A stretch of DNA of 64,000 bases from Eubacteriaceae bacterium (GTDB taxonomy: Bacteria > Bacillota > Clostridia > Lachnospirales > Lachnospiraceae): positions 1 through 64,000 of the forward strand of contig CABIWJ010000001.1 in assembly GCA_902362455.1 (NCBI GenBank), given 5' to 3'. The number at the start of each line of letters is the position of its first letter. Position 1 is the first letter of the stretch. Below, in pieces: positions 34,673-44,412 of the stretch. Both the position numbers and the translations under genes were made by a program. A model generated the notes under the pieces. That model saw only the letters and a list, made by a program, of their open reading frames with translations. It did not search any database and was not told the origin of the DNA.

Positions 34673-36559
34673 ATGAAGATTAGTTCAATAACTATTGATA
34701 ATTTCAAGTCAGTAAGACATTTAGAAATACAGGATATTGATAATGCATTTATCCTTGTGGGCAAGAATAGCACAGGTAAAACAGTTGTGTTAGATGCGAT
34801 TCGTGCTATAGCAGGAATGTATGACATACGAAGTGAGGATTTTAATGAAAGTGGAAAAAATATCGAAATAGGAATTACACTTGATATCGAAGAGGAAGAT
34901 TTAGAACTTCTGCATGAGCGTGGAATAATATCAAAATACAAGAAATATGAGGTGTGGCACAGAGATTTCTGTGAGAAACTGCCATCATACAAGGATAATA
35001 AACTTACATTTATATATGTAATGAATAAAGAAGGAAAAGAAAAATATTCTGACGGTTTCAGAAAGAACAATAAATATATCAAAGAGGTTTTACCTAAGGT
35101 GTATTTCATCGATAACGAAAGAAATATTAAGGAATATCAGGACGATTTATTGAGACTTCAGGACAATATGGAGTTAGCTGATGTAAGAGAAGACATATGT
35201 ATGTTTGATAAGAGTAAGAAGTGTAACAGATGTTTTGAATGCATCGGAATTATAGAGAAGAAGCAACCACATGAATTGAGTGTACATGAAACATCTAAAT
35301 TGCTCGAATATAAATTATACAATCAGAATCTTAACAGATTTGCAGAGCAGGTTAATAAGTATTTTGCCAAGAATGGAGTACATTCCCAGTATATTGAATA
35401 TAAGGCAACCTGTGATTTCGAAAGCTTCTTCAAGATTAATACATTGCTTGGCAATAAGGACAGGGGTACAGCGAATAATATTGATACAATGAGTGCCGGT
35501 ACTAAGAGTATCTATCTGTTATCACTTATTGAAGCATATATTGAAGAAAGCAGCAGAGTTCCAAATATTATTATGATTGAAGACCCAGAAAGTTATTTAC
35601 ATCCTCATCTTCAGAAGTCAGCAAGTGAGATTCTGTACAGATTATCGAAGAAGAATCAAGTAATTTTTTCAACACATTCTCCTAATATGATATTTAATTT
35701 CTCGAGCAGGCAGATTAAACAGGTGGTATTAGATGATGAGTTCTATACAACCGTAAATGAGAATGTAGATATTGATGATATTCTAGACGATTTAGGTTAT
35801 ACTGCAAATGACCTTATGAATGTAAGTTTTGTATTCATTGTTGAGGGTAAACAGGATAGCAACAGATTACCATTACTGCTTGAAAAATACTATTCAGAGA
35901 TATATGACGAAGATGGTATGCTGCAGAGAATATCGATAATACCGACTAATAGTTGTACTAATATAAAGACTTATGCTAATCTTAAATATATTAACAAATT
36001 GTATCTTAAGGACCAGTTTCTTATGATAAGAGACAGTGATGGTAAGAACCCAAGATATCTTGTGAAACAGTTGTGTAGTTACTATGCACAGCGTGGCAAA
36101 GAGGATGTGGAGAATTTACCAAGAGTTACGCCGAGAAATGTTTTAGTACTTAAGTATTACTCATTTGAAAATTATTTCTTAGATCCAAAGATTATGGCAA
36201 AAATTGGTGTTGTCAAAAGCGAAGAAGACTTCTATAATATTCTATGGAAAAAATATAAAGATTACCTTTATAAACTTCCAAGTATGAAACGTATGTGCAG
36301 AATTAAAAATGTGCGCATTTCCAATAAACAGGATTTAAAAAATAATATGGAAAACATAAGAATATTTGTAAGAGGTCATAATCTTTTTGATATTTTCTAT
36401 GGAAGATACAGAAATGATGCTGAGACAGAGATTCTTAAGAAATATATAGATGTAGCACCAAGAGAGAATTTTGCAAATATTCTAAATGCAATAGACAGAT
36501 TTGTATATTTCGAAAACAGACGAAAAGAGGACAGCGATGATGGAGCAGAAGAACAATAA
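34673..36559 (+). CDS. OLD-family ATPase with TOPRIM nuclease domain
   Basis: The protein has 628 residues. ABC-type ATPase: ITIDNFKSVRHLEI, Walker A GKNSTGKT (30-37), TMSAGTKSIYLLSLIEAY signature, Walker B NIIMIEDPESYLHPH (about 297), H-loop IFSTHSP. TOPRIM domain: FVFIVEGKQDSNRL (about 386) with the metal-binding Glu, and RDSDGKNPR (about 452). Between the ATPase halves is CMFDKSKKCNRCFECIG (about 177), a possible zinc site unusual for OLD proteins. OLD nucleases cut DNA and can be stand-alone defence or repair factors. There is no GajB-like helicase next to it. The next gene, shikimate kinase, overlaps its end. Confidence 0.85.
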   Translation: MKISSITIDNFKSVRHLEIQDIDNAFILVGKNSTGKTVVLDAIRAIAGMYDIRSEDFNESGKNIEIGITLDIEEEDLELLHERGIISKYKKYEVWHRDFCEKLPSYKDNKLTFIYVMNKEGKEKYSDGFRKNNKYIKEVLPKVYFIDNERNIKEYQDDLLRLQDNMELADVREDICMFDKSKKCNRCFECIGIIEKKQPHELSVHETSKLLEYKLYNQNLNRFAEQVNKYFAKNGVHSQYIEYKATCDFESFFKINTLLGNKDRGTANNIDTMSAGTKSIYLLSLIEAYIEESSRVPNIIMIEDPESYLHPHLQKSASEILYRLSKKNQVIFSTHSPNMIFNFSSRQIKQVVLDDEFYTTVNENVDIDDILDDLGYTANDLMNVSFVFIVEGKQDSNRLPLLLEKYYSEIYDEDGMLQRISIIPTNSCTNIKTYANLKYINKLYLKDQFLMIRDSDGKNPRYLVKQLCSYYAQRGKEDVENLPRVTPRNVLVLKYYSFENYFLDPKIMAKIGVVKSEEDFYNILWKKYKDYLYKLPSMKRMCRIKNVRISNKQDLKNNMENIRIFVRGHNLFDIFYGRYRNDAETEILKKYIDVAPRENFANILNAIDRFVYFENRRKEDSDDGAEEQ

Positions 36560-37049
36560 TATTATACTGGTAGGTATGCCGGGTGTTGGAAAAAGTACAG
36601 TCGGTGTGGTATTAGCGAAGATATTAGGATATCATTTTGTAGATGCTGATATTGTGATACAACAGAAAGATGGACGTTTGCTAAAAGATATTATTGCAGA
36701 AGAAGGCGTGGATGGTTTCATAGAAATCGAGAATAAGATTAATTCGGAAATTAATGGTAAAAAGACAATAATTGCGACAGGTGGAAGTGTCATATATGGC
36801 AAAGAAGCCATGGAGCATTATAAACAGATAGGCGATGTCATATATCTTAAATTAGATTATGATACATTAATCAACCGTCTTGGTGACATTAAAAACAGAG
36901 GTGTTGTATTGAAAGACGGACAGACACTTAAAGATTTGTATGATGAAAGATGTAAATTGTATGAGAAGTATGCGGATATCGTAGTAGATGAAGCTGGATT
37001 AGATGTGGAGAAAACTATTGATAAGCTAGTTGAAAATTTGCAGAAATAA
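36537..37049 (+). CDS. aroK: Shikimate kinase
   Basis: The protein has about 170 residues. It phosphorylates shikimate with ATP in aromatic amino acid synthesis. P-loop LVGMPGVGKSTVGVVLA, shikimate-binding FVDADIVIQQKDG and IIATGGSVIYGK, and the lid Arg in IKNRGVVLKDGQTL; ERCKLYEKYAD is the C-terminal family block. The start is ATG 36537 or 36540, inside the last 23 bases of the ATPase gene, which implies translational coupling. AAAGAGG at 36524-36530 is the ribosome binding site. Confidence 0.92.
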   Translation: MMEQKNNNIILVGMPGVGKSTVGVVLAKILGYHFVDADIVIQQKDGRLLKDIIAEEGVDGFIEIENKINSEINGKKTIIATGGSVIYGKEAMEHYKQIGDVIYLKLDYDTLINRLGDIKNRGVVLKDGQTLKDLYDERCKLYEKYADIVVDEAGLDVEKTIDKLVENLQK

Positions 37050-37063
37050 GAGATGAATTAACA

Positions 37064-38461
37064 ATGTATAGATTTACAAAAAAAACAAAGAAAATAATGT
37101 TAACATTTATATTTGCTTCTATTATTATATGTATGATTTTGGTAATGAACTTTTCGTGGGTTAGTGGAATAACAGGGCATACATTTACAAATAATTATTA
37201 TACAGTTTATATAAATGGAAAAAAGGCAGGTAATTCCTTAAACTATAAGAGTATACAGAAAGCCATAAAGGAAGCCAGAAGGCGGATTAATGATGAAAGT
37301 GCGTCATTACAATTCGTAGATGCAGATATAGATATAAAGAAGTCTAAGAAAGTATTTGGCAAGACAGATTCAGTGTCAGAGCTTAGTTCCTCAATCTATG
37401 ATGAATTTGAATCGTCAGTAAAAGATACAAAACAGAAAGCTTATGTTGTAGACATTGATGGATATATAATTACACTTAATTCACTTGCAGACGTTGAATA
37501 TTTATTCAATGCAGTAAAGAATAAATATGATGACAGTGAAGATTTCAATACGAATCTTCATCTTGATGATATAGGAGGACATACAACGATTACCTGTAGT
37601 ATTTCTAAAGCGGGAATTAGCAGTGTGAATTTTCCTACTGTAATGGCAAGTGGTGATGGTAGTGATGATGAGCTTGTAGAAAATTCATCAGGAAATGGAA
37701 CAGATACCATATCAGGAATTGATGATTCTAAAGATGTGAAATTTGGCGAAAAGGTAGAAATTATCCCATGTTATGTTGAACCATCCCAGATTAATGAACT
37801 TAATTCAGCAATAAATATGGTATCAGCAGACGATAAATCAGCAGAATTGTCGGTTGTTGTAACGGAGAAGCAGACTTATGATGTGGAATACAGTGTACCA
37901 GTAGAATACGTGTATAATGATAACTTATATAATACAAAGCAAAATGTATTAAATGAGGGTTCGGCAGGTGTAAAAACGATTGTAGCAAATGTTACTTATA
38001 AAAATGGCAAGGAAACTAACAGAGATATTTTACAGGAAACAATAACTAAACAGGCAGAGGCAAGAGTTATAGAGGTCGGAACTGCTGTTCCACCAACATT
38101 TATTAAACCGATAAATGGAGGAACTCTCTCATCAACATTTGGTGCAAGATGGGGAACTGTTCATAAAGGTGTAGACTGGGCATGTAGCATTGGAACTGCT
38201 GTAATGGCTTCGTGCAATGGAACTGTTATTCAGGCAGGCTGGATGAATGGATATGGTTATTGTGTTACATTAAAGCACAGTGATGGAAAATGTACGAGAT
38301 ACGGACATCTGAGTGAAGTCTTAGTAAGCGAGGGACAGTCTGTGTCACAGTCAGATGTTATTGCACTTAGTGGTAATACGGGAAATAGTACAGGACCACA
38401 CGTTCATTTCGAGATAATCGAGGACGGAGTGCAAGTCAATCCATTCACTTATCTTAATTAA
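37064..38461 (+). CDS. Cell-wall peptidase: G5 domain and M23 endopeptidase
   Basis: The protein has 465 residues. N-terminal membrane anchor (MLTFIFASIIICMILVMNF), an extracellular helical region, a linker rich in Ser/Asp/Gly, a G5 domain (about 270-345: PVEYVYNDNLYNTKQNVL, NRDILQETITKQAEARVIEV), and a C-terminal M23 domain: STFGARWGTVHKGVDWACSI, then GPHVHFEI. The HxxxD and HxH zinc ligands are present, so it should cut peptidoglycan cross-bridges. It starts 14 bases after aroK. The G5 domain probably binds the wall. Confidence 0.92.
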   Translation: MYRFTKKTKKIMLTFIFASIIICMILVMNFSWVSGITGHTFTNNYYTVYINGKKAGNSLNYKSIQKAIKEARRRINDESASLQFVDADIDIKKSKKVFGKTDSVSELSSSIYDEFESSVKDTKQKAYVVDIDGYIITLNSLADVEYLFNAVKNKYDDSEDFNTNLHLDDIGGHTTITCSISKAGISSVNFPTVMASGDGSDDELVENSSGNGTDTISGIDDSKDVKFGEKVEIIPCYVEPSQINELNSAINMVSADDKSAELSVVVTEKQTYDVEYSVPVEYVYNDNLYNTKQNVLNEGSAGVKTIVANVTYKNGKETNRDILQETITKQAEARVIEVGTAVPPTFIKPINGGTLSSTFGARWGTVHKGVDWACSIGTAVMASCNGTVIQAGWMNGYGYCVTLKHSDGKCTRYGHLSEVLVSEGQSVSQSDVIALSGNTGNSTGPHVHFEIIEDGVQVNPFTYLN

Positions 38462-38506
38462 GATATAACAAAATTGTTAAGAAATTGATAACAAAATAAA
38501 AAGTAA

Positions 38507-38534
38507 TTTACAAATAGAATCTTTGTGCTATAAT
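38507..38534 (+). promoter_or_regulatory. Sigma-A-type promoter upstream of murA
   Basis: TTTACA, 16-base spacer, TATAAT. The -10 box is the start of a perfect 12-bp inverted repeat (38529-38540 and 38565-38576), which could be an operator. The untranslated leader to murA would be about 270 bases; no known riboswitch was recognised in it. Confidence 0.55.
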
Positions 38535-38814
38535 CTGATTAATCAGCTAATGGCTGGACAATTAAATCAGATTATAGAATACGCAACACTTATGTGATTT
38601 ATAAGACTTTTAAAGTATAGAAAACGGATTGTTGCGTGTATTTGAGCGTAAAATAGTATTTGATTTTTGAACACAGATTAATAGATACTGACAAATTAAT
38701 ATAGAATAATAAATATAGACTAATAGAATAAAATAGAACAAAACAGAACAAATTAGAACAAGAAATTTGAATGTTGACAGTAAATCATAGATTTTGAATT
38801 GTATGAGGTGCAAA

Positions 38815-40107
38815 ATGGAACAGTATGTTATAAAAGGAGGAACTCCTCTCAAAGGTGAGGTAGAAATCAGTGGTGCTAAGAATGCGGCACTTGCAATTTT
38901 AGCAGCAGCAATTATGACAGATGAGACAGTAACAGTAACGAATTTACCGGATGTAAGAGATATAAATGTGCTATTGCAGTCAATAGAGGGTATTGGAGCG
39001 ATCGTTAAAAGGGAGAGCAAAAACTCTGTTAAGATAAATGGTGGTACGATCAGCTCAGTAACAGTTGATTATGAATACATTAAGAAAATCAGAGCATCAT
39101 ATTATCTTCTTGGTGCGTTACTTGGAAGATTTAGTAAAGCAGAGGTTGCCCTTCCGGGTGGATGTGATATTGGAACAAGACCAATTGACCAGCATATCAA
39201 AGGATTTAAGGCACTTGGTGCAGAAGTTATAATCGAGCATGGTATGATAAAAACTAAGGCTGAACATCTTGTTGGAAGTCATATCTATATGGACGTTGTA
39301 TCAGTTGGTGCAACTATTAATATTATGCTTGCTGCAGCACTTGCAGAGGGTAGCACAATCATTGAAAATGCAGCAAAAGAGCCTCACGTAGTTGATGTAG
39401 CTAATATGCTCAACAGTATGGGTGCCAACATTAAAGGTGCCGGTACAGATGTTATCAGAATTAAAGGTGTTGAGAAGCTTCATAAGACAGAGTATTCAGT
39501 TATTCCGGACCAGATAGAAGCAGGCACATTTATGTTTGCGGCAGCAGCTACTAACGGAAATGTTCTTGTTAAAAATGTAATTCCAAAGCATTTAGAGGCA
39601 ATTACAGCTAAGTTATTAGAGATTGGCTGTACAATTGAAGAATACGATGATGCAGTAAGAGTTATCGGAACAAAAGAACTTAGAAGTACACAGGTTAAGA
39701 CTTTACCATATCCGGGATATCCGACAGATATGCAGCCACAGATAGCTGTAACACTTGCCATATCAAAGGGAACAAGTATTGTAACAGAGAGTATCTTCGA
39801 GAATAGATTTAAGTATGTTGCAGAACTTGCGAGAATGGGTGCCAATATAAAGGTTGAAGGCAACACAGCCATTATTGATGGTGTTGAACAGCTTACAGGG
39901 GCAGAGATAAGTGCACCGGACTTACGTGCGGGAGCAGCACTTGTAATTGCAGCACTTACAGCTAAAGGCTTTACTACAATAGATGATATCGGATATATTC
40001 AGCGTGGATATGAGAATTTCGAGGGAAAACTTACAAGCCTTGGAGCCTGTATCGAAAAGGTTACATCAGAAAAAGAGATACAGAAATTCAAATTAAAGGT
40101 TGGTTGA
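38815..40107 (+). CDS. murA: UDP-N-acetylglucosamine 1-carboxyvinyltransferase
   Basis: The protein has 430 residues from ATG 38815 (GAGGTG 6-11 bases upstream). It adds enolpyruvate from PEP to UDP-GlcNAc, the first step of peptidoglycan synthesis, in the cytoplasm. N-terminus YVIKGGTPLKGEVEISGAKN with the conserved Lys-Asn; active-site loop LPGGCDIGTRPIDQH with Cys at about 117, the fosfomycin target; PDQIEAGTFMFAAAAT; PYPGYPTDMQPQ; DLRAGAALVIAAL. Everything expected is present. A terminator follows. Confidence 0.96.
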   Translation: MEQYVIKGGTPLKGEVEISGAKNAALAILAAAIMTDETVTVTNLPDVRDINVLLQSIEGIGAIVKRESKNSVKINGGTISSVTVDYEYIKKIRASYYLLGALLGRFSKAEVALPGGCDIGTRPIDQHIKGFKALGAEVIIEHGMIKTKAEHLVGSHIYMDVVSVGATINIMLAAALAEGSTIIENAAKEPHVVDVANMLNSMGANIKGAGTDVIRIKGVEKLHKTEYSVIPDQIEAGTFMFAAAATNGNVLVKNVIPKHLEAITAKLLEIGCTIEEYDDAVRVIGTKELRSTQVKTLPYPGYPTDMQPQIAVTLAISKGTSIVTESIFENRFKYVAELARMGANIKVEGNTAIIDGVEQLTGAEISAPDLRAGAALVIAALTAKGFTTIDDIGYIQRGYENFEGKLTSLGACIEKVTSEKEIQKFKLKVG

Positions 40108-40132
40108 TAAGTTGGCAATAAGATAAAAATAG

Positions 40133-40169
40133 AACGCATTTTGACTGATGAGGTTGAAATGCGTTTTTT
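40133..40169 (+). terminator. Rho-independent terminator after murA
   Basis: AACGCATTT (40133-40141), 15-base loop, AAATGCGTT (40157-40165) running into a T-tract. Confidence 0.8.
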
Positions 40170-40575
40170 AGATAAACTCGAAAATTGTTGAATACACCCG
40201 CAAAATATGTTAAACTGATTAAAGGTAACAAGAGGCGGACTTTTAGAAATATGTAGATGCAATTTGGGAATCTGCGGGTGTACAATCATATGGGTTTGGT
40301 AGAATGTTGGGCTTAAAGAGTTTATGATAATATATCTGAAAATTACGATTGCATAACAATAATGTTATGCATTTTTTGATTTTATGGGAATGTTTATAAT
40401 ATCATTGTATCAATATAAATCAGAAATGCTCCGTAAGAGTACGACTCCTAGATATTACCTTAGAAGAGTGTGAAAATAATGTCAATATGATTATTTTTCA
40501 TACAGATGAAAAAAGGAGGGTAGTGTGCAAAAGAGTAGCTATAAACAATATTAATTAGGAAATACGGAGGTATAT
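40170..40575. other. Long intergenic region with two further inverted repeats
   Basis: TACACCCGCA/TGCGGGTGTA arms face each other at about 40193-40202 and 40273-40282. GCATAAC/GTTATGC with a T-run at 40351-40377 looks like a second terminator. From 40380 to 40575 there may be a long leader for the surface protein gene; TACGGAGG at 40563-40570 is its ribosome binding site. No known riboswitch was recognised. Confidence 0.55.
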
Positions 40576-43500
40576 ATGAGTATAAAAAGTACAAGATTAA
40601 AGAAAAGAATATTAGCATTAATATTAATGATTGCGTTGCTATGCACAAGTATGGATATGGAAGCATTTTACATAGAGACGAAAGCCTCTGATGATGTAGA
40701 AATGACAACATTGTACTTAGTTGATAATACAAATGAGAAGTGGATAGGGAATGATAATGCTATTATTGAATTAGTTGATAATACTAATTGGCATAAGCAT
40801 TATACAATGAAGAAAAATGATGACACAAGCTGGAGTGTGGATGTTCCTGATACAGCATATAATATTACATTTAACAGATTAAATCCTGGTGATAATACGC
40901 AATGGAATTCATGGAGTGCAGGTGGAAGAGATGATAACAATGCATACTTTGCAGATGGTGCAGAATATGGACATTGGGATAATAAAGAGATAGAGGACGA
41001 TATACGTTTTCGTGCAGGTGATATAGTATATCTTGATTTATCAGCATTTACTGACTGGGAAAATAGTAATGCACTTATGTATACTAATTTTACAGATGCG
41101 ACAAAGGATAGTAATGCAGGAAGAGACATAGAGATTGCTACAGCAGATAAGAATCTGTATAATCCAAGATTAGTTAATGTAAATGTTCAAAAACATATCT
41201 ATGCATATATTCTATCTAAAAATGATGATGGAACAGAAAAATTAAGATTCTGGAGAGGTAATGACAGAACATTATGGAATTATTCAGTAGAGCTTACATG
41301 TGAAGAATACGAAGATGGAATAAACTGTGTAAAAGTCTATGGCTGGAATGATAGTGGAACTAAATATAAAAGTGATTATTCATTTGATTTAGAGGTGGAC
41401 ACAGATGGTGATGGTTTGCCGGATTATAATGAAATAAAATTTGGAACAGACATTAATAATCCTGATACAGATGGCGATGGATTAAATGATTACTATGAAA
41501 TAGAATATGGTTATTCGCCAACTAATCCAGATACTGACGGGAATGGTGTATTAGATGGTGATGAAGATTATGACGGAGATAAACTGAGAAATTCAGAAGA
41601 GTTCATATATGGAACTGATATGGCAAAATATGATACAGATGAAGATGGCATATCTGATTATGATGAAATTTTCATATATGGAACTAATCCTCTAAAAGCT
41701 GATACAGATGAAGACGGAGTGCTTGATAGTGACGAAATTGATATCGGAACTAATCCACTTGAAAAAGACAGTGATGGTAATGGTATTAATGACAATGAAG
41801 AAGTGTTCAAAAAGGATTATTCAGCAAAAGATATGATAACCTATTATGACACAGATGTATATCCGACAATCAATGTTGAGGGTACAATTAATGTATTAGA
41901 AAGTGTCACAATAGATACAAGAGACTGGGATACATTAATAAATTGTAATGTGCCGGGATATATCGGGACTGCTTATGAATTTAATTGTGATGGCGAATTT
42001 GAAAGTGCAACTGTAACATTTACATTAAGTGAAGAGATAATGTCCAAACCTGATTTTGTTCCTGCAATATATTATTATAATGAGGAAGAACAGTATTTAG
42101 ACAAATTAGAAAACCAGACAATAAATGGCAATAATATTACAGCGAAACTAGAACATTTTTCATCATATATAGTTCTTAATTCAAAAGAATTTGATGAGAT
42201 ATGGGATACTGAAATAATACATTATTCAGATGATGAATTGAAGAAACCATTAAAGATTGGATTTGCAGTTGATTGTTCGGGCAGTATGTCATGGAATGAT
42301 CCTGCTTATTTAAGAAATTCGGTTTCTAATCTGATAATAGATAAAATGGATGAAAAAGACAGCGGTTTTGTTGTATTGTTTGAGAGTTATGCATATCTTG
42401 AGCAGTCTGTTACAACAGACAAATCTCTTCTTAAGAATGCTATAAACAGTTCTTATAATAGTGGTGGAACAGCATTGTGTCTTTCGGTTGAGAGAAGTAT
42501 AGCCCAGTTTGATGAAGCTGATATTAAAAATAATAGAAATATTATTATGATATTATCAGATGGATATGATAATGAGGGCGGACAAAATATATCTACATTA
42601 GTAAATATGGCAAACAGAAAGAAAATTAAGATATATTCAATAGGTTTAGGAAGTGATGTGGATATTAATCTGCTAACGCAACTTGCGGAGCAGACTGGTG
42701 GAAAGTTTTATCATGCAACGGCTGCAACTGATTTGGAAGATATTTATAAACAGATTGGCGGAGAAACAGTAGATTATAAAAAAGATTCTAATAATGATGG
42801 AATATCGGATTATTATACTAAGTTATTATGTGAAGGAAAGTTAAGAACCGGAACAGGCATAAAGTTATTTGACTGTATAATGAATAAAGAAGCAAATAAA
42901 GTGCTGAGTGGTTATACATATGAACAGGTTCAGGAAAATAATGATTTAGATGGTGACGGTTTAAAGAATGGTGAAGAAATTGAAGTAGTATCTAATCATC
43001 TGGGAACATATGTATTTATGAAATCAAATCCTACTAAGAAAATGTCAGATATGGATATATATTCAGATTATGACGAAGTAAAAAAATACAATTCAAATGC
43101 ATTCAAGAATAATATCTGCTTAGGTGACGATGACATAAAGTTTTTACGTGATGACAGTAATTATTATTCATCTATGTACAGTGATGCATATAGCGGAGCA
43201 TCAATCCAATCTATAACATCATGGATTGGAAGAACAATATATGGAACAGATTTAGATAAAAAAGAAATAAGCGAAGACTTGCTTCTTGATTACTTCTCAT
43301 ATAGAGACAGATATTCTGTAAGTGATAATATGGAAAGTGTCCTAACATTAGGTAATGCAATAGGAAATATAGAGTCAGTTGTTGAGAAGATAACAAGAGA
43401 TGGGGCAAAATATGTAGAACTTACAGACGATTTAATTGATTTGAATTATGAATACAATAAACTGTTAGATGCTTATTTTATAGTAAGAGAGGGAGTCGAA

Positions 43501-44352
43501 GTACCTCATCTTGATAAAAATCTTATAAGAATAGCAGACAAGATAGATGATATTCTTGCGAAAGAAAGTTCTATACAGGATACAATTAATACAAAGATAA
43601 CACTTAAAATTAAACTACCAAAAGCTATGTGTAGTAGTAATGTTATAGAAGTTATATCAAGTATAGGTTGGATTTGTGAAGGAGCTTCATTGGTAAGGTG
43701 TTTGGGTGAAGGTTATCTGGATTATCTTACTATGCAGGAGAATCTTAATGTAATGCAGGAAAATCTTGACCTGTTAAATGCAATATCAGAAAATGCACCT
43801 GAATGGACGATGAGAGCGGCAGCTAAAAAACTGAATAATGTTTTGGAAGATAAATATAATCATATGTGGTTGACATTTAAGGAGGAATTTCAAAACACAT
43901 GGGGAGATTTAGCCAAAATAGGTATGTCAAGTTTGGCTTCTAAATTAAATCCTGCAGCAATAATAGCGATAGTGTCGGTTTCAATGTCTAATGTGATAAC
44001 CGGATATTCCGATACATCACTAAAGGCAATCAGAACATATGAGGCTGGATATATACCAGAAATAATGTGCGATGAATTAAATAAATCAGATTATGGTTAC
44101 TCTTTATATCAAGGCGGAATAAGGTCATATTATGAAAATAGTACAGAAGCCTATGGTAAATACATTGATATAATTGCATTAAGAATATTTGCCGAGAATG
44201 AAATGATTGCTCTGGAGAAATCAGGCAGCAAATGGCTTAATAAGTTATGGGATACCGTTGGTATTGGAGCAGGAAGCAATAGAAAAGAGATTATTGCGGA
44301 TTGTAAAAATATGATAAAAACACTAAATGGTATGCTAAGTAGATTAAGATAA
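40576..44352 (+). CDS. Large surface protein: TSP3-type repeats and VWA domain
   Basis: The protein has 1258 residues. Signal peptide (KKRILALILMIALLCTSMDM), then a strand-rich carbohydrate-binding-like domain (about 35-135). Residues about 275-410 carry calcium-binding repeats of the TSP3/dockerin-like form (DTDGDGLPDYNEI, DTDGDGLNDYYEI, DTDEDGISDYDEI, DSDGNGINDNEEV). The VWA domain (about 555-735) has an intact MIDAS DCSGSMS, a Thr in GGTALCLSVERS and an Asp in MILSDGYDNEGG. The last 450 residues are helical and of unknown kind. No LPXTG or anchor at the end, so it is secreted or held by partners. Three tandem membrane-protein genes follow. Confidence 0.8.
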   Translation: MSIKSTRLKKRILALILMIALLCTSMDMEAFYIETKASDDVEMTTLYLVDNTNEKWIGNDNAIIELVDNTNWHKHYTMKKNDDTSWSVDVPDTAYNITFNRLNPGDNTQWNSWSAGGRDDNNAYFADGAEYGHWDNKEIEDDIRFRAGDIVYLDLSAFTDWENSNALMYTNFTDATKDSNAGRDIEIATADKNLYNPRLVNVNVQKHIYAYILSKNDDGTEKLRFWRGNDRTLWNYSVELTCEEYEDGINCVKVYGWNDSGTKYKSDYSFDLEVDTDGDGLPDYNEIKFGTDINNPDTDGDGLNDYYEIEYGYSPTNPDTDGNGVLDGDEDYDGDKLRNSEEFIYGTDMAKYDTDEDGISDYDEIFIYGTNPLKADTDEDGVLDSDEIDIGTNPLEKDSDGNGINDNEEVFKKDYSAKDMITYYDTDVYPTINVEGTINVLESVTIDTRDWDTLINCNVPGYIGTAYEFNCDGEFESATVTFTLSEEIMSKPDFVPAIYYYNEEEQYLDKLENQTINGNNITAKLEHFSSYIVLNSKEFDEIWDTEIIHYSDDELKKPLKIGFAVDCSGSMSWNDPAYLRNSVSNLIIDKMDEKDSGFVVLFESYAYLEQSVTTDKSLLKNAINSSYNSGGTALCLSVERSIAQFDEADIKNNRNIIMILSDGYDNEGGQNISTLVNMANRKKIKIYSIGLGSDVDINLLTQLAEQTGGKFYHATAATDLEDIYKQIGGETVDYKKDSNNDGISDYYTKLLCEGKLRTGTGIKLFDCIMNKEANKVLSGYTYEQVQENNDLDGDGLKNGEEIEVVSNHLGTYVFMKSNPTKKMSDMDIYSDYDEVKKYNSNAFKNNICLGDDDIKFLRDDSNYYSSMYSDAYSGASIQSITSWIGRTIYGTDLDKKEISEDLLLDYFSYRDRYSVSDNMESVLTLGNAIGNIESVVEKITRDGAKYVELTDDLIDLNYEYNKLLDAYFIVREGVEVPHLDKNLIRIADKIDDILAKESSIQDTINTKITLKIKLPKAMCSSNVIEVISSIGWICEGASLVRCLGEGYLDYLTMQENLNVMQENLDLLNAISENAPEWTMRAAAKKLNNVLEDKYNHMWLTFKEEFQNTWGDLAKIGMSSLASKLNPAAIIAIVSVSMSNVITGYSDTSLKAIRTYEAGYIPEIMCDELNKSDYGYSLYQGGIRSYYENSTEAYGKYIDIIALRIFAENEMIALEKSGSKWLNKLWDTVGIGAGSNRKEIIADCKNMIKTLNGMLSRLR

Positions 44353-44362
44353 TAAAGAGATG

Positions 44363-44387
44363 GGAGTCTCTGTGAAAAGAGACTTCC
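44363..44387 (+). terminator. Hairpin behind the surface protein gene
   Basis: AGTCTCT (44365-44371) and AGAGACT (44378-44384) with extra pairs outside. There is no long T-run, so it could be a partial terminator that lowers expression of the three downstream genes. Confidence 0.45.
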
Positions 44388-44412
44388 ATTATCAAGAGTA
44401 GGCGAAAATAAA

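Noticed and set aside
34673..36559. OLD-family ATPase as GajA of a Gabija defence system
   Set aside because: No UvrD-like helicase (GajB) follows; the next gene is shikimate kinase with overlap.
38565..38600. A reverse promoter from the right arm of the inverted repeat upstream of murA
   Set aside because: The inverted TATAAT has no -35-like hexamer at 16-18 bases on the minus strand.
40380..40575. Riboswitch in the leader of the large surface protein gene (cyclic di-GMP type considered)
   Set aside because: Neither the conserved core blocks nor the tetraloop-receptor pattern of the GEMM motif could be found.
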